DNA of 64,000 nt, taken from NCBI GenBank assembly GCA_905182465.1, contig CAJJBI010000003.1, forward strand, positions 62,001-126,000, written 5' to 3'. The translations under genes were made by a program, and so were the position numbers. Below, in pieces: positions 10,301-20,949 of the stretch; the first letter of the stretch is position 1, and each line of letters starts with the position of its first letter. The stretch is from Opitutaceae bacterium BACL24 MAG-120322-bin51 (GTDB lineage: Bacteria > Verrucomicrobiota > Verrucomicrobiia > Opitutales > Coraliomargaritaceae). The notes below the pieces were generated by a model. That model was not told the origin of the DNA and did no database searches. It was given only the letters and a program-made list of their open reading frames with translations.

Positions 10301-11366
10301 TTATATCCAGTCTTCGCCCTTAGATTTGAGCGCATGGGCCAATTCACGCGCGAAGAATGGACCGCGATAGATCCAGCCAGTGTAAACCTGTATCATCGAG
10401 GCACCCGCATCGATTTTCTCGCCTGCCGCTTCGACAGAGTCGATGCCGCCGACGCCGATGATCGGTAATTTGCCCTCGGTCGATTTATGTATGTAGTTAA
10501 TTACATCATTTGAACGCTTGCGGATAAACTCCCCGCCGCTAAGGCCACCCGTCTCTTTACTAGTGAAGCCCGACGGGCGCTGGATCGTCGTATTTGTCGC
10601 AATGATACCGTCGTAATTGAGCTCTAAGAGCACACTTAGGATTCCGTCCACCTCTTTAAATGTTAGATCGGGCGCAATTTTAAGCAGTAAAGGGTGTGGC
10701 TTTCGGCCCAGCTTCTTAGCATGTGACAGATTCTCGTTACGAATCGTTAGCAGGAGGTCGCGTAGATAGGCTGCGCCTTGGAGGTCGCGCAGACCTTGTG
10801 TATTTGGGCTGCTGATGTTGATTGTAAAATAGTCGGCCTGATCAGCCAGCGTGCGGAAACTGGCCAAATAATCATCTACGGCCTTCATCTATTGGCGTAT
10901 TTTTAGCCTTACCAATATTTACGCCTACGGGCATTTTGCGTTTACCTTTAGGGTAATTCTTGGAGAGCGCGTTGAGCATCGCTTCCGAACCTTTGTTATT
11001 AAAGCCCATACGGTTGATAAGCGCTTTGCTTTCTGGGTAGCGAAAAAGCCTTGGGCGTGGATTGCCCGACTGTCCTTCTGGTGTCACTGTGCCAACCTCG
11101 GCATGGCCAAAGCCTAGAGCTTCGATTGCACGGGGATACTCGCCATCTTTATCCATACCCGCGGCGAGACCGACGCGATTGGGGAATTCTAAACCAAACA
11201 GCTTCACCGGTTTGTCTTCGCAGACCTGGTTATACCGACGCACCAGTTTACACAACGTGGGCAATGCTCCCATTGTCATTAACGCGGTGCGACCGCGATC
11301 ATGAGCTTGCTCAGGCTCCATTTTGAATAGAACCGGGCGCACTATATTTTCGTAAATAAATCCCAT
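10301..11366 (-). CDS. pyrD: Dihydroorotate dehydrogenase (quinone), class 2, broken by a one-base frameshift
   Basis: This FMN enzyme oxidises dihydroorotate to orotate using membrane quinones. The N-terminal part (11366 down to about 10884) has the class 2 membrane-associating start MGFIYENIVRPVLFKMEPEQAH and the FMN segment GLAAGMDKDGEYP. The rest (to 10301) has NISSPNTQGLRDLQ, KIAPDL, ATNTT, and the phosphate-binding GVGGIDS and QVYTGWIYRGP. The two parts are in different frames. Removing one base from the GG pair at 10882-10883 joins them as PIDEAVDDYLAS and restores about 354 residues. Both halves are otherwise intact, so a sequencing error or a very recent mutation is more likely than old decay. 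It converges with lpd. Confidence 0.9.
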
Positions 11367-11540
11367 AATTGTCAGACTTGGTCAGAAATTGGGTACCTAA
11401 CGCCCACTTTAAGCAAAACAATTAAAAATATTCTGACAAAGCACTTTACAAAGGCTCGTACGAAGTTTTTACCAGTTATCAAGTATGTTGCTCATATAGA
11501 GTAAACACCTAAGTAAAACCGAAGAGCGATCACCTATTAT

Positions 11541-12281
11541 ATGTCGAAACCTACTACCAAACTTACATGGTGCAAAGCCCGATTGGGCGAAGATATGAAC
11601 TGGTGGATCCACGAGATTAGTGATCCCGTCCATTGGGATGTCGATGGCCTTGGCATCATTGACCCACGCCAGTTTCAGTATTTGATCGATTTGCTAGAGC
11701 CGCTTAGCGATTACGGTCTACAAAACGAGTTAGTTGATAATGCATTTTACTCATTCGGAATCGACAATGTAGAGAAGGATAAAGCCATTCTGCTCAAGCG
11801 CGTCCAGGACAGCGTTCTTGAAAGTGAAGATCCCCTATTCGCCTTGCCCGATGTGCTTGACGAAGAAAAAGGTCCCTACGCAGATCTACTCGACCACATC
11901 ACGAAACTCCGAGTTAAAATGCTCAACGATGTGATCGACTTCTCGCAGAATCTGACTGTCGAAGAACTTGAGGAGGAAATTCGTGAGGCCCAGAACGCTA
12001 GCTTCATGGAGGGCCGTGCTTCTCACTTTTTCACTGAGTTGACAGCGATCCTCGAGTATGTGCCTGAAGGTTTTGAACTCGATGAAGACGAGGATGCAAA
12101 GCCTAAGTCAGAAGACGAGGAACTCGAAAAAGACTTAGCCGATGTTGATGCTGGCGCTGTGGTTGACGAGAAAATCGAAGAAGATGAAACCATGAAGTGG
12201 GATGAGGAAGAGGAGGAAGAAGAGAAATTCGAAGAAACCACCGCTCCACCAGAGGATGAGGGGGACGAGAAGAACAAGTAA
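11541..12281 (+). CDS. Hypothetical protein with long acidic C-terminal tail
   Basis: I do not recognise this 246-residue protein. The first ~170 residues look folded and mixed alpha/beta. They begin with a Trp-rich segment (LGEDMNWWIHEISDPVHWD) and include predicted helices such as EELEEEIREAQ. From about residue 175 onward the chain is dominated by Glu and Asp, including a run of seven Glu, and is probably disordered. No signal peptide or membrane segment is visible. It is followed by a clear intrinsic terminator at 12304-12336, so it is a separate transcription unit from ffh. Acidic tails of this sort often bind basic partners such as ribosomes or nucleic-acid proteins, but that is only a guess. 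Confidence 0.75.
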   Translation: MSKPTTKLTWCKARLGEDMNWWIHEISDPVHWDVDGLGIIDPRQFQYLIDLLEPLSDYGLQNELVDNAFYSFGIDNVEKDKAILLKRVQDSVLESEDPLFALPDVLDEEKGPYADLLDHITKLRVKMLNDVIDFSQNLTVEELEEEIREAQNASFMEGRASHFFTELTAILEYVPEGFELDEDEDAKPKSEDEELEKDLADVDAGAVVDEKIEEDETMKWDEEEEEEEKFEETTAPPEDEGDEKNK

Positions 12282-12303
12282 TCGTCATCTAAAGATTTTA
12301 AAT

Positions 12304-12336
12304 AAAGTCCCGTCTTGTCCAGAGCGGGACTTTTTT
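12304..12336 (+). terminator. Intrinsic terminator after the acidic hypothetical gene
   Basis: A GC-rich hairpin with arms AGTCCCG (12306-12312) and CGGGACT (12325-12331), extended by A-T pairs at its base, is followed directly by a run of six T. It lies 23 bases after the stop codon of the acidic protein gene and separates it from ffh. Confidence 0.85.
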
Positions 12337-12428
12337 GTTGGCATGGTCTATCTCACGGAATCACCCCTGATTCACTTTCATATTGTCAGTTATAAAATGG
12401 CTACCTAGGCATATTAGGGAGAATAACT

Positions 12429-13802
12429 ATGTTAGAAAATTTAACAGATAAGTTAGGCAGCGCGCTACGTAATTTGCGAGGTGTTGGTAAACTGAGCGAA
12501 GATAATATGGCCGATGCGTTGAAGGAGGTGCGTCAGGCGCTACTCTCCGCAGACGTGCACTTTAAAGTGGCACGTGAATTCGTCGTCTCGGTCAAAGAGC
12601 AGTGCGTTGGGCAGGAAGTGCTCAAGTCCGTCACACCAGGACAGCAGGTCATCAAAATTATTCATGACGAGTTGGTCAAGTTACTCGGCGAAGGTGCCAC
12701 CGAACTGGAAGATAAGAAGCCGCTTAGGATTATGATGGTGGGTCTCCACGGCTCAGGTAAGACCACCAGTAGCGGTAAGTTAGCTCGTTACCTTAAAAAG
12801 AAAAAAGAATACCGCCCAGCATTAGTAGCTTGTGACGTGTATCGCCCAGCCGCGATCGATCAGCTTGAAATGCTGGCGAAGAGCGAAGGGGTAAGCTTTT
12901 ACGGGGACCGTGAAGAGAAGGACGTCGTCAAAATTGGCCTGCGTGGTCTCGAAGCGGCTAAGAATGCCGATGCCAATCTCATTATTTTCGATACTGCTGG
13001 CCGCCTACAAATCGACGAAGATTTGATCGATGAAATTAAGCGTCTTAAAGACGCCGTTCAACCCGACGAAATTCTCTTAGTTGCGGACGCCGCATTAGGG
13101 CAGGAAGCAGTCAACGTAGCTAAGCACTTCCATGAAGCGGTTGACTGCAGCGGTATGATTCTGACTAAGCTCGACGGCGACGCCCGCGGCGGTGCTGCCC
13201 TGTCGATGAAGTCGATCTCAAATGTACCAATCAAGTTCATGGGCACGGGTGAGAAGTCTGATGAGTTTGATATTTTTTACCCCGACCGCATGGCCTCCCG
13301 CATCCTCGGAATGGGTGATGTCGTCTCTCTGGTAGAGAAAGCTCAAGAGAATATCGACCAAGATGAAGCCGAACGCATGGCGGAAAAGATGCGCAAGGCA
13401 GACTTCAATCTAGAAGACTTCCTCTCGCAGATGCAGCAGGTTAAAAAGATGGGCTCGCTCGGATCTCTTGTCGGCATGATGCCCGGCATGAGCGGCGTAG
13501 AAGTCGGCGACGAAGAGGAGAAGAAAATGGCTCGCACTGAGGCCATCATCCTATCCATGACCGTGCAAGAACGCCGTACACCCCGACTTTTGCGTGGGAG
13601 TCGCTTGAAGCGAATCGCCAACGGCTCTGGCGTACAGGTGCGCGATGTTAATGCCCTAATTAAACAGTTTACCCAAATGCAAAAAATGATGAAAATGATG
13701 CGCGGTGGTAAAGGGCGTAAAATGATGAAAGCCATGAAATCGAAAATGGGTGATATGCCTGGCAGCGGCAGCGACTTACCTTCGAATCTCCCAGGGCTAT
13801 AA
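12429..13802 (+). CDS. ffh: Signal recognition particle protein Ffh (SRP54)
   Basis: The SRP GTPase binds signal sequences and 4.5S RNA and delivers ribosomes to FtsY. The 457-residue protein has an N domain and a G domain containing [13 protein letters not shown] near residue 105, [20 protein letters not shown] near 185 and [12 protein letters not shown] near 240. A Met-rich M domain follows, with [12 protein letters not shown], the RNA-binding segment [13 protein letters not shown], and a Met/Lys-rich C-terminus. The start ATG has a purine-rich GGGAGAA about seven bases upstream. It is followed after six bases by the bifunctional-nuclease-fold gene, then dus. Confidence 0.97.
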   Translation: MLENLTDKLGSALRNLRGVGKLSEDNMADALKEVRQALLSADVHFKVAREFVVSVKEQCVGQEVLKSVTPGQQVIKIIHDELVKLLGEGATELEDKKPLRIMMVGLHGSGKTTSSGKLARYLKKKKEYRPALVACDVYRPAAIDQLEMLAKSEGVSFYGDREEKDVVKIGLRGLEAAKNADANLIIFDTAGRLQIDEDLIDEIKRLKDAVQPDEILLVADAALGQEAVNVAKHFHEAVDCSGMILTKLDGDARGGAALSMKSISNVPIKFMGTGEKSDEFDIFYPDRMASRILGMGDVVSLVEKAQENIDQDEAERMAEKMRKADFNLEDFLSQMQQVKKMGSLGSLVGMMPGMSGVEVGDEEEKKMARTEAIILSMTVQERRTPRLLRGSRLKRIANGSGVQVRDVNALIKQFTQMQKMMKMMRGGKGRKMMKAMKSKMGDMPGSGSDLPSNLPGL

Positions 13803-13808
13803 CTAATT

Positions 13809-14252
13809 ATGGATAATCAGGTTGTCCCAGTTCTAGTTAAAGGCGTAATGCCTACTTCAAGTGGTTGCGCTGTCTTCCTTGGTGATGAGGCAAAAACTTT
13901 CGTCATCTATGTGGATCAAGGTATCGGCGATGCGATACAGCGCGCTGTGGACGAAGTGAAAGCCGATCGTCCAATGACCCACGACCTAATGCTCACGATG
14001 CTCGACGGACTCGGTGCTGAGGTCGAACGCGTCGTGATTAACCACGTTGACGAAGGCACTTTTTTTGCACGAATTATCCTTTCAATGGAAAATGAGCTCG
14101 GTCATAAAATTATCGAACTTGATGCCCGTCCTAGCGACTCCATCGTCATGGCACTCGCTTCTAGTAAGCCGATCTATGTTGCCAAAGTTGTGATCGATTC
14201 AGTCGATGATATGACGGAGGTATTAGCAAAAATTTTAGAGCAAGGCTCTTGA
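13809..14252 (+). CDS. Bifunctional nuclease (BFN/DUF151) family protein
   Basis: This 147-residue protein is a single BFN (DUF151) domain. Visible family marks are the opening strand VPVLVKGVMPT, the central PMTHDLMLTMLDGLGAEV, and RIILSMENELGHKIIELDARPSDSIVMALASSKPIYV. Plant members have reported nuclease activity and bacterial ones occur in many phyla, but the bacterial function is poorly known. It is six bases after ffh and five bases before dus, so the three genes look like one operon. It shows no signal peptide and is probably cytosolic. Confidence 0.9.
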   Translation: MDNQVVPVLVKGVMPTSSGCAVFLGDEAKTFVIYVDQGIGDAIQRAVDEVKADRPMTHDLMLTMLDGLGAEVERVVINHVDEGTFFARIILSMENELGHKIIELDARPSDSIVMALASSKPIYVAKVVIDSVDDMTEVLAKILEQGS

Positions 14253-14256
14253 ACCC

Positions 14257-15321
14257 ATGATGCCTCTCCCCGAGCCAATCATCCCCGGGCAGCCATGGAC
14301 CGCACTCGCACCCATGCAAGATGTGACGACGCTACCCTTCATGCGTCTTCTAGGGAAATATGGCGCACCTGATTTACTTTTTACCGAGTATTTCCGCGTT
14401 CACGGTCATTCGACTCTGGAGCAACACATCGTCGACTCGATTTGTCATCACAATACAGGCCGTCCCGTTTTCGCGCAGCTTATCGGTGAAAGCTTGCCCG
14501 ACATTGAACGTACAGTCGCGGCGATTGAAAAAGCTGAATTACCCGTCGCAGGGATCGACCTCAATATGGGTTGCCCTGCGCCTAAGGTTTATAAGAAAAA
14601 CGTTGGGGGTGGTCTTCTTCGTGAACCATCTAAAGTCGATGAAGTTCTCGGATGTCTGCGTGCCGCAGTCAAAGGTCGTTTCACCGTTAAAATGAGAATC
14701 GGTTTTGATTGCGACGAACATTTTGAAGAGATCCTCGACCTAATCGAAAAGCACAAGGTCGACCTACTTAGCCTTCACGCCCGCACCGTGAAGGAAGCCT
14801 ATCGTAGTGAGGTGCATTACGAATACATTAAACGCGCCGTTGAGCGTGCGACCTGCCCTGTTCTGGCCAATGGCAACATCACCTCCGTGGCTAAAGGTCA
14901 ATGGGTGCTAGACGAGACCAAGGCCGCCGGTCTCATGATCGGTCGATCTTGCATTCGTAACCCGTGGATCTTTCGCCAACACCGTGAGCTCTTCGCGGGC
15001 GAACAAGTCTTTCAGCCTAAGCTAGGCGACGTGCGTGAATACGTTGAAGACTTGGTTGTGGCCACCAGTCGACCCGATTTGAATGGACAGCACCATATCA
15101 ACCACATGAAAAAGTTCCTTAATTTCGTCGGCTTAGGTGTCGATGTGGACGGTCAATTTCTCCACGATATGCGCCGCGCGAAGACGAAGGATCAACTCGA
15201 CGCGATTTGCGACCACCACCTCGTCGACAAGGGTCGTGCCGAACAGCCCTTCCCCGATGAACCGATTAAGGGTCTCGTTGCACGCCCAAATTGCGAGACC
15301 TCACGCGGCTGCGCGTGGTAA
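14257..15321 (+). CDS. dus: tRNA-dihydrouridine synthase
   Basis: Dus enzymes use FMN and NADPH to reduce uridines in the tRNA D-loop. The 354-residue TIM-barrel protein shows the opening LAPMQDVTTLPF, then FAQLIGE and the catalytic NMGCPAPKV (general-acid Cys near residue 108). Next come GGGLLREP, the Lys/His segments VKMRIGFD and LSLHARTVKEAY, and the phosphate-binding NGNI and GLMIGRSCIRNPW. A C-terminal helical domain follows. The exact Dus subgroup is not clear. It is the last gene of an ffh-BFN-dus run. Confidence 0.93.
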   Translation: MMPLPEPIIPGQPWTALAPMQDVTTLPFMRLLGKYGAPDLLFTEYFRVHGHSTLEQHIVDSICHHNTGRPVFAQLIGESLPDIERTVAAIEKAELPVAGIDLNMGCPAPKVYKKNVGGGLLREPSKVDEVLGCLRAAVKGRFTVKMRIGFDCDEHFEEILDLIEKHKVDLLSLHARTVKEAYRSEVHYEYIKRAVERATCPVLANGNITSVAKGQWVLDETKAAGLMIGRSCIRNPWIFRQHRELFAGEQVFQPKLGDVREYVEDLVVATSRPDLNGQHHINHMKKFLNFVGLGVDVDGQFLHDMRRAKTKDQLDAICDHHLVDKGRAEQPFPDEPIKGLVARPNCETSRGCAW

Positions 15322-15416
15322 TTGCATTTTCTTTTGCGAAAATTTACCAAAAGAGATTGCACCCCATGCTTAGCTTCGGCAACTACATCGCTCTACACTT
15401 ATCACCTAATAAATAA

Positions 15417-16607
15417 ATGAATATCCACGAGTATCAGGCCAAACATCTTCTTCAGGAATACGGAGTCCCCGTCCCGCGGGGTTACGCTGCCACAAATTCC
15501 CGCGAAGTTGAAACCGCTCTCTCCCATCTTGGCGACGAAATGATCGTAGTGAAGGCCCAAATCCACGCGGGTGGCCGCGGTAAAGGAACTTTCACCGATG
15601 GTTATAAGGGTGGCGTCAAAGTGGTCAAAACTCCTGAAGCCGCGAGGGAAGCTGCCAATCACATGCTGGATAACACACTCGTCACGGCGCAGACTGGCCC
15701 AGAGGGCCGCAAGGTGCAAACGCTCTATCTGACTGAGGGCTGCGACATAGAGCATGAATACTATCTAGCCATAGTCCTTGACCGCGAAACAGCCCAGTCC
15801 GTCATTATCGCCTCAACTGAGGGCGGTATGGACATCGAGGAGGTCGCCGATAAGACTCCCGAGAAGCTGATTCGAGTGTCTGTCTGCCCTAATATGGGAC
15901 TTCGCAGTCACCAATGCCGTCAAGTCGCCTTCGCACTCGGCTTCAAAGGTGATCAAGTTAAACAATTCGCAGGTATCCTCACTGGCGTTTACAAGATGTT
16001 CTGGGAAAAGAATGCCATGCTCGTTGAGATCAACCCGCTCGTCACTGACAAGGATGGAAATCTCAGCGCACTCGATGCTAAAGTCTCGTTTGACGGCAAC
16101 GCCATCTTCCAGCACCCCGACATTGGGCAGCTCCGCGATCTCAACGAAGAAGATCCTAAAGAGATCGAGGCGTCTAAGCACAATCTAGCCTACATCGCGC
16201 TCGATGGTAACATCGCGTGTATGGTAAATGGAGCTGGTCTTGCCATGGCAACAATGGACATCATCCAGAGCTTCGGTGGTTCCCCTGCTAACTTCCTCGA
16301 CGTAGGTGGAGGTGCCAACGAAGATCAAGTGACGGCGGCCTTCAAAATCATCCTTTCTGATCCGAATGTGAAGGGCATCCTTGTTAACATCTTCGGTGGA
16401 ATTATGAAGTGCGACGTCATCGCCAACGGCATCGTCGCTGCAGCCAAGAACGTCGATATGACTGTCCCACTCGTCGTCCGCCTCGAAGGCACTAACGTTG
16501 AGGCCGGCAAGAAGATACTTCGCGAAAGTGGTGTCGCCCTCACCCCTGCCGACAGTCTAGCTCAAGCCGCCGAGATTATCGTCGAGCAAGTCCAGAGCCA
16601 TAGCTAA
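15417..16607 (+). CDS. sucC: Succinyl-CoA synthetase beta subunit (ADP-forming type)
   Basis: With SucD, this subunit makes ATP or GTP from succinyl-CoA. It has 396 residues, the usual length. The ATP-grasp domain has [12 protein letters not shown] at the start, [15 protein letters not shown] near residue 45, and the Mg-binding VEINPLVTD near 205. The C-terminal CoA-ligase domain carries [19 protein letters not shown] near 290 and [11 protein letters not shown]. sucD follows 33 bases downstream and a terminator ends the unit at 17585. The pair completes the oxoglutarate-to-succinate step begun by sucAB-lpd 5 kb upstream. Confidence 0.97.
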   Translation: MNIHEYQAKHLLQEYGVPVPRGYAATNSREVETALSHLGDEMIVVKAQIHAGGRGKGTFTDGYKGGVKVVKTPEAAREAANHMLDNTLVTAQTGPEGRKVQTLYLTEGCDIEHEYYLAIVLDRETAQSVIIASTEGGMDIEEVADKTPEKLIRVSVCPNMGLRSHQCRQVAFALGFKGDQVKQFAGILTGVYKMFWEKNAMLVEINPLVTDKDGNLSALDAKVSFDGNAIFQHPDIGQLRDLNEEDPKEIEASKHNLAYIALDGNIACMVNGAGLAMATMDIIQSFGGSPANFLDVGGGANEDQVTAAFKIILSDPNVKGILVNIFGGIMKCDVIANGIVAAAKNVDMTVPLVVRLEGTNVEAGKKILRESGVALTPADSLAQAAEIIVEQVQSHS

Positions 16608-16640
16608 TCCCGATTCGATTTAATTTAACTAACTTTTAAA

Positions 16641-17525
16641 ATGAGTATTCTAGTCAACAGAGATACACGTCTCGTCGTTCAAGGGATCACCGGTAAGACC
16701 GGAACCTTCCACACGCAGCAATGCATTGAATACGGCACTAAGGTCGTCGCCGGCGTGACACCTGGTAAAGGTGGCCAAATGTGGGAAGATAAAGTCCCCG
16801 TTTGCAACACCGTAGCCGAAGCCGTCAAAGAACACGGGGCTAATGCTTCCGTCATCTACGTACCGCCTGCCTTCGCTGCGGACTCTATTCTTGAAGCAAT
16901 CGAAGCAGATATTCCACTCGTCATCTGCATCACCGAGGGTGTACCCGTTCGCGATATGGCCGAGGTTCGCCGACGCCTAGAATTCAACGATACAAAGACG
17001 CGCCTGATAGGCCCCAATTGCCCCGGTATCATCACGCCAGGCGAATGTAAAATCGGCATCATGCCAGGCTACATTCACAAGCCCGGCCGCGTTGGCGTAA
17101 TTTCCCGCTCCGGTACACTCACTTATGAGGCCGTTTGGCAGCTCACGCAACGTGGCCACGGCCAATCGACATGTATTGGTATTGGTGGCGACCCCATCAA
17201 CGGTACATCACAACTTGATGCGGTGCGCATGCTCAACGAAGACCCTGATACCGACGCCATTATCATGATAGGCGAAATCGGTGGTAGCGCCGAGGAAGAA
17301 GCCTGTGCCTACATAAAGGAGAATGTTAAAAAACCAGTCGCTGGCTTCATCGCAGGAGCTTCCGCGCCCAAGGGACGTACCATGGGCCACGCCGGAGCGA
17401 TTGTTTCTGCAAGTGGTGCCGGCACCGCCGAGGCTAAGTTTGCCGCCATGGAAGACGCAGGCGTGTCGATCGCACGCAACCCTTCCGAGATCGCCGACGC
17501 GTTGCTTCGCATCTACAAGGGCTAA
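16641..17525 (+). CDS. sucD: Succinyl-CoA synthetase alpha subunit
   Basis: This 294-residue alpha subunit binds CoA and carries the phosphorylated histidine. Visible motifs are the CoA-binding Rossmann start ([19 protein letters not shown]), the [11 protein letters not shown] segment, [17 protein letters not shown], the SRSGTLTYE loop, [10 protein letters not shown], and the active-site His in [10 protein letters not shown] near residue 250. The length is standard. It pairs with sucC immediately upstream and is followed by a strong intrinsic terminator. Confidence 0.97.
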   Translation: MSILVNRDTRLVVQGITGKTGTFHTQQCIEYGTKVVAGVTPGKGGQMWEDKVPVCNTVAEAVKEHGANASVIYVPPAFAADSILEAIEADIPLVICITEGVPVRDMAEVRRRLEFNDTKTRLIGPNCPGIITPGECKIGIMPGYIHKPGRVGVISRSGTLTYEAVWQLTQRGHGQSTCIGIGGDPINGTSQLDAVRMLNEDPDTDAIIMIGEIGGSAEEEACAYIKENVKKPVAGFIAGASAPKGRTMGHAGAIVSASGAGTAEAKFAAMEDAGVSIARNPSEIADALLRIYKG

Positions 17526-17555
17526 TGAAACCCCAATCAATTCCACCATCGAAAA

Positions 17556-17585
17556 GGCGCTCACGTATATGTGAGCGCCCTTTTT
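17556..17585 (+). terminator. Intrinsic terminator of sucCD
   Basis: A nine-base-pair hairpin has arms GGCGCTCAC (17556-17564) and GTGAGCGCC (17571-17579) with a six-base loop. A C and a five-T run follow. It lies 30 bases after the sucD stop. Confidence 0.9.
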
Positions 17586-17686
17586 ATGCTAGCAGCAAAA
17601 ACACTTCCAATTACACATCGAGTCCAAGACCGAGCGATACCCTGCGCCCTTCTTAAAGTGATGACGCTGACCTAGGGCATCCAGGT

Positions 17687-18790
17687 TTACCAAATGCCAC
17701 GTTCGCCCTTCTTGAGTGAACGAGCGACGGCAACTAGCAACTGCACGGTGTGCTCGATGTCGGCGAGGTCGACCATTTCGCTGGGCGTATGCATGTAACG
17801 GAGTGGGATCGAAAGTAGCCCTGTCGCAATGCCAGATTGAGCCACTTGAATGGCGCGTGCATCGGTGCCCGTCGGGCGTGGGTCAGCTTCGACTTGGTAA
17901 GGAATCTTGTTCTTCTCTGCAGCACGGATGATATGCTCGAAAATGATTGGGTTGATGTTAGGGCCACGGCAGACGATGGGACCTCCCCCTTGTTTGAAGC
18001 TTCCATACTTACGTGGGTCGCAGTCCGGCGAGTCGGTGGCGTGCCCGACATCGACGGCAATAGCGAAGTCTGGATTCTCTGAGAATGCGGCAGTCATGGC
18101 ACCTCGTGTGCCAATTTCTTCTTGTGTGGTCGCCGCTGCAGTGACGCGCGCAGCGAGCTTGCCCTTGGTCAGGCGGCGAATAGCTTCCATTACAGCGTAG
18201 GCACCTGCCTTATCATCAAATGCGCGGGCAACACCGACACTACCTCGAATCAATTCAAAGCTTTGGTCGTAAACTGCAGTATCGCCAATGCCGACGAGAG
18301 CTTCGGCCTCCTCCTTGTTCTTCACGCCCAGATCGATCCATATTTCGTGGGTCTCGGGTACCTTCTTGCGGTCCTGCGCGCTCATCAGATGAATAGCGCG
18401 TTTACCTGTGACCGCCTTGACGATACCATTCTTTGTGAGAATCGAAACACGTCGACCAGAGATCATCGTCTTGTCATGACCGCCGAGGGTATCAAAATAA
18501 ACGAAGCCTTGATCGTTTATATAAGTGATAATTAGGCCAAGCTCATCAATGTGGCCTGCAAATAGAAGACTCGGATCACCCTCTGGATTCACTGTCGCAA
18601 ATCGGTTCCCCATGGTGTCTCGGCGATAGGCATCGACTTCGTTTTCGACGTATTGATCGACGACTGCTTGCGCTTCATATTCTGCACCTGTTGGCGAGCG
18701 TGCGTTGAGGAGATCGACGAGAAAATCCGGTGCTGGGTAGGCTTTGGTCTTCTTTGGGCTGACTTTCTTAACAGATTTCTTTTTAGGCAT
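17687..18790 (-). CDS. M42 family metallopeptidase (glutamyl/deblocking aminopeptidase type)
   Basis: This is a cytosolic dinuclear zinc aminopeptidase of the M42 family. The 367-residue chain has a Lys-rich N-terminus (about 16 residues) and then a peptidase domain. The metal ligands and catalytic residues lie in FAGHIDELG (His), RAFDDKAGAYAV (Asp), ATTQEEIGTRG (Glu-Glu), AVDVGHATD (Asp) and the C-terminal MHTPSEMVD (His). The dimerisation domain is inserted between the first two, as is normal. M42 enzymes form TET dodecamers that trim peptides. It stands alone on the minus strand, downstream of the amt-PII unit. Confidence 0.92.
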   Translation of the reverse strand: MPKKKSVKKVSPKKTKAYPAPDFLVDLLNARSPTGAEYEAQAVVDQYVENEVDAYRRDTMGNRFATVNPEGDPSLLFAGHIDELGLIITYINDQGFVYFDTLGGHDKTMISGRRVSILTKNGIVKAVTGKRAIHLMSAQDRKKVPETHEIWIDLGVKNKEEAEALVGIGDTAVYDQSFELIRGSVGVARAFDDKAGAYAVMEAIRRLTKGKLAARVTAAATTQEEIGTRGAMTAAFSENPDFAIAVDVGHATDSPDCDPRKYGSFKQGGGPIVCRGPNINPIIFEHIIRAAEKNKIPYQVEADPRPTGTDARAIQVAQSGIATGLLSIPLRYMHTPSEMVDLADIEHTVQLLVAVARSLKKGERGIW

Positions 18791-18944
18791 AGATCATAGT
18801 CTTACGATTGGTTTCAAGATAGCAAAGTCATTTGAGGATAAAAATGCCTTTCAAGCGGAGTGACGCCCTACTGACAACTAGTGTCAGTCTTTCGCTGGTG
18901 CGACAAAAACACCCATCATTGGCGCCATACTATGACGTGATTTA

Positions 18945-18979
18945 ACAAAAAAGCGGCCACCTCAAAGAAGTGACCGCTT
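18945..18979 (-). terminator. Intrinsic terminator of the amt-PII transcription unit
   Basis: Read on the minus strand, AAGCGGTCAC and GTGGCCGCTT form a ten-base stem with one internal mismatch. A T-rich run follows (the plus-strand AACAAAAAA at 18944-18952). It starts 24 bases past the PII stop codon. Confidence 0.85.
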
Positions 18980-19003
18980 GTATAAAAACGCTATGCCTTT
19001 TGA

Positions 19004-20720
<1,717 letters not shown>

Positions 20721-20949
20721 GATGAGTGTAGTTGTAATAAAAACAGGTTTGGACCTGAGGTGATATGCAATAAAGCCAACGCTAACTGAGTCGACAAGAC
20801 ATTTTCTGGGAAAGGCTTGTGGTCGATAGCCTAGGTAGTTAAAATAAATCAAGTTCGCATTAGGTTTTCTAATATATAGATTCCTGAAACTTATTCGACG
20901 GCTGAACGTTTAATACATAAGGTACTTCAAGACTAATTTAATATCAATA

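Noticed and set aside
10301-11366. A programmed ribosomal frameshift in pyrD.
   Set aside because: No slippery heptamer or downstream pseudoknot is evident, and pyrD is not known to use one; a one-base error in a GG pair is simpler.
11369-11439. Eight-base inverted repeats TTGTCAGA/TCTGACAA around the pyrD upstream region.
   Set aside because: The arms are 55 bases apart; that separation makes an operator or hairpin unlikely without conservation data.
12023-12277. A Ser-rich minus-strand reading frame opposite the acidic tail gene.
   Set aside because: It is the complement of Glu/Asp codons and has no start context or homology.
18871-18887. A hairpin CTGACA...TGTCAG between the PII and M42 peptidase genes.
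   Set aside because: Short, with no link to a promoter or T-run; no function can be argued.
20721-20949. A possible sigma-54 site upstream of amt (TTGGC...TTGC on the minus strand).
   Set aside because: The GG and GC elements are about three bases too close for a -24/-12 promoter.
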